Positions 1 to 11,991 of a DNA stretch of 64,000 nucleotides are shown here, piece by piece. Numbering within the stretch: the first letter of the stretch is position 1; every line of letters starts with the position of its first letter. The notes under the pieces are model-generated. The model did no database searches. It was not told the origin of the DNA and worked only from the letters and a program-made list of their open reading frames with translations. The translations under genes were made by a program, and so were the position numbers. The DNA is from Favolaschia claudopus. Taxonomy: Eukaryota > Basidiomycota > Agaricomycetes > Agaricales > Mycenaceae. The stretch covers positions 620,001 to 684,000 of the forward strand of contig JAWWNJ010000124.1 of the NCBI GenBank assembly GCA_037176885.1, written 5' to 3'.

Positions 1-2345
1 TGTGAAAAATACAGGAGAATTTGTGGGAAGGATGGATGTTATATAACCAGGTCCGCGATAAGGCCCAGAAGACTCCCAAGTTTCAAACCCGAGTGCGAAT
101 TTGAGAATAAATTGGCAGGGCAGGTACTTCAAACAATTTCCGAATTGTTACCAGCGAGGCAAATGACTATGACCAGGTTTTACGGTGGAGCTATCAAACC
201 CGATCCAATAATTTTATGGATATGGGGTAGAAACAGGACAGGTACTATAGCTGTCCTCTTTGCAAAGTAAATAGGAACTGGATGAGAAATATAAGAAAGA
301 AACCCGCACGAAGCGGACACAATAGTCGAACATTTTAGAACGGTTTACTACGAGGCATTCGGAATCCAACACAGAAGTGATATCGAACCGGGAACAAGAA
401 TTCGACGGATATCAGATATAAAAACAGTCTTAAGCCAGACTCGAGTCAGTATTAGGAACAGTAAAAAGTGGTAGCCGCCCATGAAAGCAATACACATCGA
501 ATAAATTCCGAGTCGGCAGAGCATTTTATAAGTCAGACGAATGAAGGTGAGCAACATAAGCTCTAGTAATGGGACGACTTGAAATGAAATAGAGAAGATC
601 CAAGCCTACTTCGAGAAGTTGGACGGGGAATTGTGCTGTTGGCATAAGTATTTGGCGTAGTCTGTCGGTCAAATTCAATGATTGAGAGCGTAAGCGGGCA
701 CTCATAATTTAAGGCAATTTTTGAGCCAATCAATCCGAGGAACGAGACCGCGGTTGTCCAGATAAAAGGTCAGTGGAAATAGGATGAGTATTTGGTACGA
801 GGACTGTGATCGGGGGTCGATATTAGGGACGAAAACTATTAAGCATGCAAAATGAATTGACTAGAAAGGACGGAGCTTCGACCGAAATTAGGACGAGGGT
901 GGTGATTATTATTCCAAGAAAAGAGTCAGTGTTAACGCCCACATTGATGTTGAACATGGACTCAGTAACCAGTGTTATGGTTTGCCTCGAAGTAGATAGA
1001 TTAAACATTGAAAGCAGAACCATGAATTGAGTAAGTCCGAGCTGGACATCGAAACCGCTATGGAGTCGAAAGAATTGAACAAATACGACTCGGAGGCAAG
1101 TATACTGAGCAAAACCACGCAGCATGGTTCGGAATCAAAGCAACTTATGAATGTACCAACGGCATCGAGCGTTAGAATGTGGAGTTATCTAAATTACTGT
1201 TCGTATTCAATTTATCGAAGGCTCGTATCTCGAGTGGTCAGATAAGAAGCCTAGACTTCATGTTATGTTCGCCTCAAAGCGAAGATATAATTTTAGGGAG
1301 GCATTTAGACCGAGAATGACAGCGCCCCGGCTTGAGCATACAGTTGCAAAATCACCCTCCACATAGTAAGCGTGAGCGGGAAGGCAAGAGCTTTTGGGCT
1401 CCACCGAAGCCTATGGGTTATGGCAGCTTTGACTGTATACTGACTCTCAACCCAGGCTGGTAACCGAAGATGCGAGAAAACCAACAAATGAAAATCATAG
1501 ATCGTAAATTCTCCGGGTACGAATTAATGTGAATAAATTCGCACTACATGATGCAAAATTGTAGATATAGCGGTCGAATAGCAGAATTCACCCGTTCACA
1601 GAAGTTATGAAGACAGAGCCTCATTGAAACCCGAGCAATTCAAGATGCCAGGAATGTACGTTCACATGAATGAAATGATTGAGCTCGAAGGAATCAAAAC
1701 AGTACGCCTCGAGGATCAAGGTGAACAGTAGCATTCATCTGCAGGACCCAGTTATTCGCAGTAAATATTGCGGGGAAGCAAACATGCTGGTCGAAAGAAC
1801 ATGACTGAGATTCGGATTAATCAAGCGCCTTCCTATCAAGAATCCGAACGTGTGCTCGAAGACGCAGAAACCGAAATGCCGGCACAAAGTGTAGGTGGAC
1901 AGGAAATTAAAACAGGAAGGAAAAAGCGAAGCTTAATTGAGACGCTCGATAGAAGTATGTATTAGCGGAAGATTATAACGGGATGGAAAGCCGCGGAAGA
2001 AAGCGAGTATATTTAGATGCTCATGAGACTGCAGAAAAATTAGGGAGGTAACACAAATAAAGGGCTGAGATGTAAGACTCGATACGGAGATAGAAATGTA
2101 GGTTGGATGACACGCAGAAGATTATCGACCAAGAAGATCCGATAAAAGATCGAAAGCGCAAATGTGCAACTCTCTGTATGTGTTTCCGAGTTGCGGAGAG
2201 GATGAGAATCCAGGGACTCCCAAAACTGCTCGAATGGGAAGTATTCCATTCCAAGCATGTAGTGCCACAAACAGCTCGGGATTACTTATCGAAGAAATGT
2301 CATGTTGAATATGAATGTGGGTCGCAGTAAATCTCCGTACAGACC
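1..2345. other. Anonymous purine-rich stretch, no gene recognised
   Basis: All six frames are broken by frequent stops. The longest open stretches are 60-100 codons and carry no motif I recognise. The plus strand is rich in G and A and in TCGA-containing words, which resembles the coding strand of Gypsy-2 further along the window. An old, heavily mutated retroelement is therefore possible, but I see no protease, reverse transcriptase or zinc-knuckle motif. No structured repeat is evident. Confidence 0.4.
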
Positions 2346-2570
2346 GGTAGGATTAATGACGGATAGGATTAATGACATGAGCCGTTGATACACAAAAATC
2401 AGAAGCAGTTTCAGGCGCCGCAGAGCAAGTTAAATGTGCCCGTGAAGATGTTAGACCCAGCGGCTTGTAACCGCTTAGTACATGTGGGCACAAAGGTAAT
2501 CACAACTTGAAGGATATCGAGACCACGTTGAACGACAATAAAGGTCGGGTATCGAGGCGTGGGGGCGAAA

Positions 2571-3020
2571 TGGGAGACGCATTTAGGCGCAAAATCATGG
2601 GGATGTAACCCTAAAGCCCGTCCGGATGTAACGCGCATGAAGGCGCGGGTATGAAATTGGAGGCGCAAAATTGTGGGGATGTAACCCTAAAACCCGTCCG
2701 GATATAACGGCTCAGCGCATGAAGGCGTGGGTATGAAATTGGAGGCGCATGTAGGCGCAAAATTGTGGGGATTTAACCCTAAAACCCGTCCGGATGTAAC
2801 GGCTCTGCGCATGGAGGCGCGGGTATGAAGTGGGAGGCGCAATATTTAAGCGCAGAATCGTGGGGATGTAACCCTAAAACCCGTCCGGATGTAACGGCTC
2901 TGCGCATGTAGGCGCGGGTATGAAGTGGGAAGCGCAATATTTAGGCGCAAAATCGTGGGGATGTAACCCTAAAACCCGTCCGGATATAACGGCTCGGGGC
3001 ATGTAGGCGCGGGTATGAAA
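2571..3020. repeat. Tandem satellite, about 95-bp unit, five copies
   Basis: The core GGGGATGTAACCCTAAA recurs at about 2598, 2673, 2766, 2861 and 2956, giving spacings of 75, 93, 95 and 95 bp. Each unit also carries CCCGTCCGGAT(G/A)TAACG and GGCGCGGGTATGAA. The first interval is shorter because part of the unit is missing. Copies differ by scattered substitutions, so the array is not recent. Each core contains TAACCCTAA, a single telomere-like word, but there is no run of telomeric repeats. Confidence 0.9.
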
Positions 3021-3716
3021 CGTCGTATTAGCAAGTGCACGTAGTGATTGAATGATGAAATGCATTTGTGAAGGGGTGGGGAGAGGGAGAAAATAATCGG
3101 AAGATGAATGCATCCATAATGAGATCAATTATTGAAAGGTAGGAAGGATAATATACAATGGGGGGATGGAATGGACTGAGAAAGAATGAGGGCATGAAGA
3201 CTCACCCGAACTATTCCTACGCTGGTCTTGACGCAAAACTAAGCCAAAAATCCCCAAGTCGACAGCGTCTGACTTGACACAGGGGTAGCCTAAACCGCAA
3301 AGGAGAGAAGCAGTATGGTCGAAAAGAGAGACAATCTCTCCCGGAAACAATAACGAGAAGTAGTCGTCTGTGAGATTTCAGCCTGAGGCAGCCAGGCTGA
3401 GATTTCGGCCCCTAAGTGAAATCCGAAACAGAGGGCGAAGAGCAGCAGGCTAGGTAAGCGGAGCAAGAATGACGAGAGAAAGGCTTGACGCTTCGCAGGA
3501 CACAGTCAGCGCAGAGAGCTTGAGCGCGTCGTGCCGTGTGTCGGTCATGGAAGTCGGGAGGAGGAGCGTCACGTCACACGTCACTCCGCTGGTCACAAGA
3601 CATTGCACTCCTCTCACAGGCTCAGAAGTGCGCCCAAAAATCTTGAACCTGCATTCACGACGAAACATCACGAATTTCGGCCTCGAAAAACCAGCAAATT
3701 GTTGTTCAAGTCCTGC
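3021..3716. other. Intergenic sequence, nothing recognised
   Basis: Short open frames on both strands (about 70-90 codons) have no recognisable motif and overlap one another. I see no repeat linking this stretch to the rest of the window. Confidence 0.4.
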
Positions 3717-4376
3717 AGCCGAGCTGCCGAGTCAATGACGTCACCTACAGCATTGCTCCACATCCGCAGCACACATATGCTGCGGCCGCTCACGACGCTT
3801 CTTGTCTCCCCCCACCATGACCTCCCTCCAAGTCACCATTGTAGAGCGCCGCCGCCGCCGTCACTCTCGCCAACACACTCTGCTGTAACGGACCACGCCT
3901 CCTTCCCTACGTCACCGCCCTCTAGGATCAATCCACACCGCCGTACCGAGCTAGATCTCTCTGCAGTGCGCAAGACTCTCAAAGGATTAAGGGGTGGCGA
4001 AGGATGAGCCGGGATGAAGTGGTTGGACAGGGTAATATTGTGAGTGATACTGCGAGAGTGCATTGCAGCTCATTAATGCGCTCTTTCCCTATCGTGGTAA
4101 TTTAGCTCTTTGATGACGACAGAGCATTCAGTGATCTGTCTAACCCGGTGAGTTGCTTCCCTTCTCTACCTCTTTTTCATTCTCCGTAGTGTGTTTCCGA
4201 GCCACGCAAGCTGATAAAGTACGGCTGATCGTGACGGTGGCGAGATTTTGAAGGTCAGAGTATTATTATACTAGTAGTACTGCAACTGTATTGTCCAGTA
4301 TTTGAAATATATCCTGTTTTACACCTCTTCCATGGAGTTTCATAAGGAATAAGGCGTCGGGATAGCTGGCTAGCTT
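3717..4376 (+). repeat. Dispersed long repeat, copy 1 (inverted partner at 51698-52185)
   Basis: The stretch from the AGCTGCCGAGTCAATGACG block to GCGTCGGGATAGCTGGCTAGC reappears as its reverse complement at 51698-52185. Shared landmarks include ATGCTGCGGCCGCTCAC, the GGTGAGTTGCTTCCCTTC word that looks like an exon-intron boundary, and the AGTACTGCAACTGTATTGTCC block near 4280. Copy 1 carries roughly 150 bp (about 3795-3945) that copy 2 lacks. A 158-codon open frame covers part of it, but its composition is unconvincing. This may be part of an unclassified transposon or a duplicated gene start. Confidence 0.75.
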
Positions 4377-5343
4377 GGTGGTTTTTCGGGACGAATCATT
4401 GCGAAGATCATGACAAAATGTCATGAAAAAACGTTAGGAACAGGCCCACAGTCGTTAGGAATTTCAGGACCCCGGATCATAACGTTTTGTCATCAAATCC
4501 GACAAAAGATCATGAAATTCAACACAAATGACGACGAAATATCTAACACAAGGTCCTGAACAACATCATGAATTTCAAAACCTTCCCTCTGCACAGTGTT
4601 AAGCAAGCATCAGCTGATTGCCGACTGGTGGTGGTGGGTCTGGTTTCCGGGACAGGAAGGTTTGGGGTTTGTTTGGGGTAGTCCTGGTCAAGAACTTTTG
4701 TTACCGCCACCCCTTGAGGTGAGCCCAAACTTTTCAAGCGACCTGGACGGTGTCATAAAGCGGCTGCCCACTGCGAGGCGACCCGGCTCCACATGCCTGT
4801 CAAGCGACCCGGGTCGCTCCGCACAAACTCGCTATTGTCTCCTCCGTTGTCTCTGAGCCAAAGTTGATCGTTCCAAATAGGATGGACTGCCGGTGAAACC
4901 CGAAAAGAGTGATTTGAACGTTGTTGACCGAGATATCTCGACTGGAAACAACAGTAACAAGGTGTATTTGAGCCCCCAGAATTATATTCCACTTCACCCT
5001 TTCTACGGTGCTGAAACTTGGCTGAAACTGACCGCTAATAGTTTCGGTCTTTGCATGCCGATGTAAACTAGGGGAAATTAGGCGGGAAAACAATCGAAAA
5101 AAAAAATTAGTAGAAGTCTGAAAGGTCGTTTCAACCCTCTAGAATCCAAGCCATATTCGCGATCATCCTGAGCAAAGCGTGACGCCTAAAGTGTGACAGG
5201 ACGGGGTGTTACTTTACCGAATGCTCCTCCGAACTTGCTCCGACCATGAGCATCCCTGTACATTTACGGCACCGGGCCTCGGAGCCCTACCTACGTTATA
5301 TAGAGGCGTGTGTATAATTCGTTCCGTAAGCACCGGTGCTTCC
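4377..5343. other. Intergenic sequence with ATCATGA-type palindromic words
   Basis: From about 4400 to 4580 there are several copies of TCATGA and its neighbours (GATCATGAC, TGTCATGAA, ATCATGAATTTC). The same words recur at 19965-20060 and 21978-22020, so this is probably an eroded copy of a short repeat. The remainder to 5343 has no gene I can support. Confidence 0.4.
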
Positions 5344-5345
5344 TA

Positions 5346-5786
5346 AGGTAGACCCCATCCACCTTCGACGAACATCACATGACATTTCCATTTTCGGCGG
5401 ATCTCAGGAAAACTCGTCTTTAAAGTACCTTGCAGGTCAAATCTGACAAAACCCCTCGACCAGAATCTTTGTTTTAGTTCTATCTTCATTTCTCTCAGCA
5501 AAGGTGTAACGATATTGTCCCTATCTGAGGCGGAATTATCAAAGAAAGGCGGGCTGTCCCAAAATTGTCTCCCACAGTGATCTGCCATCACAAAACATTG
5601 TGGGCGGAATTCGCTTTGCCACAAGCGTTGTATGATCCCAGTATTAATTCTATAGAGCCTTTGCATGAGTTTAAACAATCTGGTCGAGGGAATTTGGCCC
5701 ATCCTTCCTCGTTCTTTTAATAATAATGCTTCATCCCAATTCAGACAGGACACGTGATGTTTGTCGAGGATGGATGGGGTCTACCT
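5346..5786. mobile_element. MITE-1, 441 bp, TA-flanked
   Basis: The ends are inverted repeats of about 36 bp starting AGGTAGACCCCATCCA, with a few mismatches between arms. A TA dinucleotide flanks each side (5344-5345 and 5787-5788), as expected for Tc1/mariner-type insertion. An open frame runs on the minus strand through most of the element (about 5753 to 5343), but its first codon is GTG and it shows no known motif, so I treat it as chance. No second copy was found in the window. Confidence 0.85.
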
Positions 5787-5944
5787 TACAACGTTTGACT
5801 GTATGCTGAGCATGGAGCGCAGTTTGTCAGAGTCGGTCTCTACTATCAGCGTTATACAGGACACAGGAATTGGTCCAACGCAGGCGATCCCTCATTCCTC
5901 AGGTTTGTTTTGTGATTGATATTGGGTCATAATATTATATCAAC

Positions 5945-6519
5945 ATGGTCGTGCTTACCACCGGTCTTCGTCCTCCACCAGAAACAGTCATCCGGAACTC
6001 ATATTCTAGCGCGGACACCCAGGCGAAAACTGTCCCCAGCCAAGGTCCGCGCCCTGCACCCAGTCCTGTACATAAGCTTCTAAATGCGCATCAGTCGGAT
6101 TGCTTGCCACATCTTCCTACGCGGCTGTCCTTCCTCAATCACAGGTGGGAGATGGAGCAGCCGCAATAATTACATCTAACAGCGCAGGGTCTCAAACGTC
6201 TCACGGGTATGCGGGTCATGTTATCCGGGCTCACTCTCTAACCCCGGTCAGAATTTCACCCCTAGTTGTTACTGCCATAGGTTTAAGTGGGACATCAATG
6301 ATCGCTTTAATAGCGGGACTAACAGCCCTGCTGCTTTCTCGGAGAAAAAAGGGGAAGGCCAAATTGGAGGAAACAACCCCTGTACCAGCACGGGTTGCGA
6401 GCATTAATCCTTTCATCATCGACCATCCGGTCCCTTGGGCAAGTCCGCCACCGTATACCACTTCTCCAGGATCTTCCTGCGTAGTGCTCAATGGAAAGTT
6501 CCAGCATGGGCTTCCATGA
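5945..6519 (+). pseudogene. Probable broken gene for a single-pass membrane protein
   Basis: A frame starting at the ATG at 5945 gives a Pro/Ser-rich stretch (about 50 codons). The reading then has to move to another frame near 6075-6100 to continue into a Ser/Thr-rich segment, one hydrophobic helix (about 6255-6340, containing LVVTAIGLSG and LIAGLTALLL) and a basic stop-transfer run RRKKGKAK. The tail contains PPPYTTSPG. This arrangement fits the many small fungal cell-surface proteins with a Ser/Thr-rich outside, one membrane span and a Pro-rich cytoplasmic tail. No convincing intron bridges the frame change, so I think the gene is broken, but an undetected small intron is possible. I cannot name the family. 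Confidence 0.35.
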
Positions 6520-6610
6520 AAGAACTTTCACAAAACGATATAGAGTATGTATGCCGTTCTCAATTGTCGATTGCTGAGAAACCAGTTTCGAGTGCAAATT
6601 CGAGTATATC

Positions 6611-7444
6611 TGTGACACCAAATACTCATTAATCACCCATTTCCCCCTCGACTTCTACTTCGGTTAATATTCAAAACCTGGATTCTCCAACGCGTACACT
6701 TCGACTCACAGAATTGTCAAACGTGACCGCGCCGGCAAATTTACCTTTTCAACCAAGGTTACGGAAAATTCCCACGAGCCCGAGATGGCCGAGTACAAGA
6801 AATCTCGCAGCGCGTACCTCCACAGTGGCAAGATCCAGGAGAACAATAAGGCGTACAGCCTTCAATGCGCAGAATCAGGCCATTTTCCAAGTATAGTAAC
6901 CCCGTCTTATTGTTCTTCGGCTTCACAGCCTTGTTTGCAACCATTGTTTTGCCCTTCTCATTGTAGCATCATTGTCTGCTATGCTAGCCTCCGAACAGTA
7001 TAAATAGAGGTACCTAGTTACAGTAGAAGAGGTCTGGTCCATGTACATTTGATCCCCACTTTTGCTTCCTTCACCGGTGTAATTGATTCAATCCAATTGA
7101 CTTCGCACCTGAAACATCTGCCTGAACAACTCTCTCTCTCTTTGTTATCGCCCTCCGGTCCTCGTAAAGATCGAGACCATCAGTATTGTCCAGTGTTTCA
7201 CCTAAACGTACTGACTTCTTGATTTTAAGTCTCAACAACATTTCGGTGGAAGTTTACGTCCAGCGCGTAAATTCCTCAAAAGCGAAATCAAGACTTGTAG
7301 GGACTCAGGATCTTCAAAACAGCTATCTGTGTGTTGTTCTACCGTGCAACGGAGTATATTCGACATAGGAGCCCACTCATTCACGTATTGTGATAAACGA
7401 TACATCTAATCGATACGTGAAAGTAGTTATTTTACTGCCTCACA
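6611..7444 (+). mobile_element. Candidate 5' LTR of Gypsy-1 (left end uncertain)
   Basis: The right end is placed at CTCACA (7439-7444) because a tRNA-primer-binding-like site begins two bases later and gag starts about 100 bp downstream. A TATA-like box, GTATAAATAGAGG, lies at about 6999-7011 and suits an LTR promoter. The left end could be TGTGACACC at 6611, but no 3' LTR exists in the window to confirm it. Pyrimidine-rich sequence with CTCTCTCTCTC near 7130 lies inside. Confidence 0.4.
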
Positions 7445-7446
7445 TC

Positions 7447-7465
7447 TGGAGCCCACCGTGAGGGG
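7447..7465 (+). promoter_or_regulatory. Primer-binding-like site of Gypsy-1
   Basis: TGGAGCCCACCGTGAGGGG begins two bases after the LTR end. Its reverse complement ends in CTCCA, so it could pair with a tRNA 3' end carrying a U discriminator base, as in tRNA-Cys. The same site with one change occurs at 48562-48580 after another LTR end. Confidence 0.55.
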
Positions 7466-7562
7466 TTTCTATCGTCGATAACTACGCTCCATTGCCGGTT
7501 ACGACCAACAACAATCCGCTATTACACTTACAATCTATCTCCATCACCAACCTACATTTGCC

Positions 7563-9870
7563 ATGTCCAACTTGCCTCTCCCTCCTGCTACTCGGCCCCG
7601 AAGCCGTATTGATATGCCTCCTCTGCATGCCAGAGGGGCTCCAAAGAAATTCACTGGTCGTCCTCACGACATCACCAAATTCCTCAATCACTGTGAAAAG
7701 CTGTTTGCACAGGACAATGTATTCGACGACCTTGAAAAGGTAGAATGCATGGCCGAATATTGTTCCCGTCGTGTTCTTCACATACTGGAGGGCATGAAAA
7801 ATTATTCAACACCTCGCTGGGATGTCCTCACTATTGACATGCAGCAGATGTTTGATGCGGATCGGGATGTTCAACGTCACAAGCCAGGAGACTTGCGGAA
7901 GCTCACGGAGAAATGGCGGAAAACCCCAATCAAATCAATGAGCAGGTGGAAGAAATACTTCCGTCAGTTCACAACCATCGCTGGTTGGCTTGTCCACAAA
8001 AGTCAGATCGAGGAGACCGAGAGTGACCGCTATTTGTGGCGCGGAATGCATTCCCATCTTAGGCACACCGTTGAAAATCGCCTTCTCGCACAAGACCCGA
8101 AGCGAGACATGTCTGTGCCATTTACTGAGGCAGAGATAGTTGGAATTGTTGAAGCAAAATTCAAACGCGGACGCTTTGATGCTGATATCGAGTCCAACGA
8201 TGAATCCGATGATGCGACAGATTCAGATTGGGACTCAGATAGTGACAGCTCTAGTTCAGAATCATCGGACTCAGAGGATGAGATTGAGCATCAAAGGAAG
8301 AAAAAGAAGTCATCGAAGAGTAAACCGCTTCCAAAGAAGAAGGCCACTCGCATCCGGGAGGCCATTCAACCTTCAGTTCCAAAGCCTGTCGCAGCGCCAA
8401 AGAGTAACACAGATGAAGTCGATGATCTGGTTAAACGGCTAAGCCGTATGAACATTGACGACAGAGAGTACAGTTACAGTTGCGGCAAAATCAATTTACT
8501 TAACAAATAAGGAAATTTTCATCAAATCCGCTCTACCACACAACAAAACCACCACAAGCACGTTGAAATAGCACCAAGCGCCTGTACTCCCGGATTTGAG
8601 CCGGTCTACGCCCAAAAAACAACCGGATTCGTCATGTTTCTCACTGTTTTTGGCTGCACTTTATGAGACAAAGTTGCTGGTTATCCCGGCGAAACCAATA
8701 CAAAGACGCCAGTTTTTTTACATCAGGAATACAGACTAGCAGTTCTTAGTATTCTTATCAACTTACCGCTCGAAAAAAACGAGCAAAAGGAGCGAATTGA
8801 CGTGAATTTCCTTATTTAGTAAGTAAATTGATTTTGCCGCAACTGTATCTGTACTACAAAGCAACCCGTCTTGATCCTCTGGTAGCAAAATGCATCCGCG
8901 CACCGAACTTGATGACAGTCCAAGCACCTCCTGTCCTCAATAATCCCCGCAACGTACGATTCAACGCACCTCCAAATCCACCACTTCCTCCTCCCACCAA
9001 TAATCCTACAGCTCCCGGGGAACGTATGTGTTGGGGTTGCGGTGAAAAGGGACATGGATTGTGGGAATGCCCAGTCATGGCCAAACCAATTAGCAAGGGT
9101 GAACTGTGCGTAAAGGCGATCGCGGAATCGAATGGAATGACGGGAATCTTCTTCGAAGGTTTGGCAACCAAGGAGAAACCCTCCATCATGCATATCTTCA
9201 GCAGCGTGATCAACACGTACCTTCAGGCCCACCAGCTCGAACCAATCTCGCGTTTACAGCTATGGCAGCGACCCATGAATCCCAGGATTCTTCAGACAGC
9301 GAGATAATTTTCCTAGTCTTTGTTCAATCTATTACTTCGGATGAAGAACTCACTCGGATATTCTCGGTGACTCGCGACAAAGAACCTCGTCCAGCTCCAT
9401 ACCAGGTTCCCCAACAAGGAACAAATCGGCCGAATACTCGAGCTCATGTAAAGAAAACAGGAGCTCAACTCGAACGAATCCCGGAGAGTGTGAAAGCTTC
9501 CGGAAAGAAACCAGAGCCACGGGTCAAGCATGAAAATGCAGACAGTCCGTCAATGTAATCGCAACAGCCAGTAGATCCGATTGAACATCGCATTGATTTC
9601 TCGCGGGACGATGTTGTCATGGAGGATAACGAGGGTGCCGAACCTGCCGAATCTGCATCAAAGTCGGCCAATCAAAAGCCGACAAAGCGCAACAGCCCTC
9701 GCCAATCTGCCGTCTCGGCATTTATTGACCCGAAAGAGATTTTGAACCAAGTACCAAGCTGGAGAATATCAGTGCGGGTCAACTCCTGGCTGTTTCGCCA
9801 GTTGTATCAAGTGCTTTGATTGAAGTCCTCAAGTTGAAGAACTCTGGACGCAATGCAGCCACACTCTCCA
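7563..9870 (+). pseudogene. Gypsy-1 gag and start of pol, decayed
   Basis: The ATG at 7563 opens a Gag-type protein with a basic, helix-rich N-terminal half, an acidic Ser/Asp-rich stretch (about residues 205-240) and a Lys-rich stretch after it. After the MITE at 8477-8845 the same frame resumes at 8848 and reaches a CCHC zinc knuckle, CWGCGEKGHGLWEC, at about 9028-9069, the nucleic-acid-binding part of Gag. Downstream the frame shifts near 9200, meets an in-frame TAA at 9556, continues open to about 9770, and shifts again near 9765. Homology fades near 9870, with no protease, reverse transcriptase or integrase seen. The element is a dead 5' half of a Ty3/gypsy retrotransposon. The Gag assignment is firm from the knuckle and position after the primer site. 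The pol-side reading is inferred. Confidence 0.8.
8477..8845. mobile_element. MITE-2, copy a, 369 bp, inside Gypsy-1 gag
   Basis: Inverted ends of about 42 bp start CAGTTGCGGCAAAATCAATT and are flanked by TA (8475-8476 and 8846-8847). Removing the element and one TA joins the two gag halves in the same frame through a TAT codon, which confirms the boundaries. A truncated second copy lies at 50975-51235. Confidence 0.92.
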
Positions 9871-10715
9871 ATCTTGGTAAAATAGCCAAAAATGGTAAAA
9901 ACAGGCAAAAGTGGCCAACTTCAGAGCATGATATCTCATCAACGGTTGCACCGTTTGACTTCATTCAAGTTGCAGAATCACTCAGTTCTGACGGCGCTAC
10001 AAGACAGTCTAACCCATCATTCGAACAAAAAAAGTCCCGCCGACTTACAAAATTGCGGTTTTGAGCTAGAAGATTGTTTGGCCATTTTCGGCCAAACATC
10101 AATTATTTTTGATCTCGGTGATGGTCAGTAATTTGTTGCAGGTGTAGTTTACATACACCCAGCACCTAGAATTATGGAAAAACATACAAAGACGGCCGAG
10201 ATCGGCCAAAGAACCGACCGTCCATGACTTTTTCTCACTACGAGACTGGAGTAGGTATCACATTCAATCTGAGGCTCACAATATTTTTTATCAATGTGAT
10301 TGATCAAGAGAGATAAAAAAAGGTAAGGGATCAGGTTTCGATTTCACCCGGGTCGTCCACTTTAGTCTTTTCGCAGACGGCTGCCGAATCATTGCCGAAT
10401 CTCATCGAGTCAATCAAATATGCAAATGCGTCTCAAACATGGGTGAGTAAGATAATCAAGGGCAATTCTTCTAGTATAAAAATGGGGGGGTGGCCAAAAT
10501 TTCAGCGTTATCGGTCCCAGCTATAAGGTACAGCAAGAAGTCGAATGGTCGAACCAGGAAAAGCTGGTCGGCTTTATCGGATTGCCTGATTTGGGGGGGT
10601 TGTCAAAGAGCCCTGTGTCTGATCGGCCATGATCGCTCACCTCTTAGTCCCCCTCGTCCAAATTAGGAAATTTCTTATCATGGAAGCCCCTTGGTCCACG
10701 GACGCTATGCATTAT
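9871..10715. other. Sequence after the Gypsy-1 break, no gene
   Basis: No motif is recognisable. Small inverted words such as TTGGCCATTTTCGGCCAA (about 10078) occur. A poly-G run lies near 10485. The phrase GAGCCCTGTGT...ATGATCGCTCACCTCTT (about 10607-10645) recurs at about 10893-10932, suggesting a local duplication. Confidence 0.35.
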
Positions 10716-10881
10716 GAGATGTTCAACTGTACATTTATGGAGCTACCCATCACCACCTGCTATGTCGTTGTGTCTGCTGTGAGTCACAGTCGCCAGGTCA
10801 GTGAGGAGAATCTATAACTTGAAGGGATCTTCCCCAACCTGTTTATTTTGGATCAATGACGTACCCCCCTCCCCCCGGGTC
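10716..10881 (+). repeat. Left arm of a 165-bp inverted repeat
   Basis: This arm is the reverse complement, with few differences, of 12541-12708. Shared landmarks are TTCAACTGTACATTTAT, CCATCACCACCTGCTATG and GATCAATGACGTACCCCCC. The right arm forms the upstream region of the broken gene at 12744. Confidence 0.85.
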
Positions 10882-11989
10882 GCTCGACTTTTGGAGCCCT
10901 GTGTCATGGACTTTATGATCGCTCACCTCTTGCCTCGGGCTCGAAAGAAAAAGTTTTATATGAATTTTGGATTTGATTTTTTACGCTTGTTTCAGCGGTT
11001 AGGATGAATCCCCAGTGAATGTGAAACAAATTCTAGTGCCCACAAGCAATGGAATCACTGTAAGGCCGGAACGCGAGTTATTGATATTTGATTGTATTTA
11101 CCCTCGGTGATCAAGGCATACACGTTGCATACACGGCAATTTTTGCACCACTGGGATGCGAGCCAGTCTGGGTATGCCTCTCATTTCTTACATGTACAGC
11201 GCTCACTTCTTGTCAGTTCCACTCTGAATGTGTCGACGCTGATGGTCTTGCTGATGTCCGGGAGTCATATACTGTACTATTTCGACCGTAACTTTAACGA
11301 AGCTGGAATTCTTTGCCAATTCCCTTGCCAATACATTCTCCTTCAATTCTCCGCAATCTGGGGTTGTTTGCCCGCCACGGAGCCTAGAAATGGAACGGAA
11401 TCGCTTCCGAAAAGTTCACAGTTCTTTCTTACTCAATATACGGTCCATCTCTCGTCGACCTTTTTAACTGTCAACACATCAAGAAAACTGCTCGCGGATG
11501 ATCATTGATACAATGAAGGCGAAAGATGTCCGATCGAAGAGGAAAGTGATGCCACAGCTGAGTAAAATAGTGTGCTTTTTGCCTTCCTATCTCTCACAAA
11601 TTCTCACTATACAGAACTTGATGGGTCTGGGACTTTTCGTGTTACGCCCCAGGTACGTGAACACTTGCTCTGCTTCTTCTCTCTTTTGCTCTTTCTCCCC
11701 TGTTTCTCTGTGGACATCTTGCCCTCAGAAATTACAACAAGAATTCCGCTGGAATTTTCTCTGTCTCAATCTATTTTTCTTTACGCACTCTTCTACTTAA
11801 TGCGTGGCGCGGCTGGTTCCAGCCCAGACCCTCATGACAGGGCTCCCAAATTGGGATGTCATGAGGGTCGTGCGTACGAGACTAAACGTGCCCTTAACTG
11901 ACTCGCTTCCCCGAGTCAGCCAACTCCCACGTAACCAACCTCTTGCAATCAACTGCCTTTCCATCTTCCCCGCCCTCATGATTTCCAGC
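10882..11989. other. Intergenic, with one isolated MITE-7-type end
   Basis: Bases 11270-11290 match the first 21 bases of the inverted end of MITE-7 (61911 onward), with no partner end seen nearby. A short inverted repeat, CCCTCATGACA...TGTCATGAGGG, lies at about 11828-11868. No gene is supported. Confidence 0.4.
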
Positions 11990-11991
11990 TA

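Noticed and set aside
2598..2970. Telomere array
   Set aside because: Only one TAACCCTAA per 95-bp unit, never in runs.
3531..4007. 158-codon frame in the dispersed repeat
   Set aside because: His/Pro/Ser-rich without domain, and the second copy of the repeat lacks about 150 bp inside it.
5343..5753. 136-codon minus-strand frame covering MITE-1
   Set aside because: It begins with GTG, has no known motif, includes the inverted ends and has no second copy showing selection.
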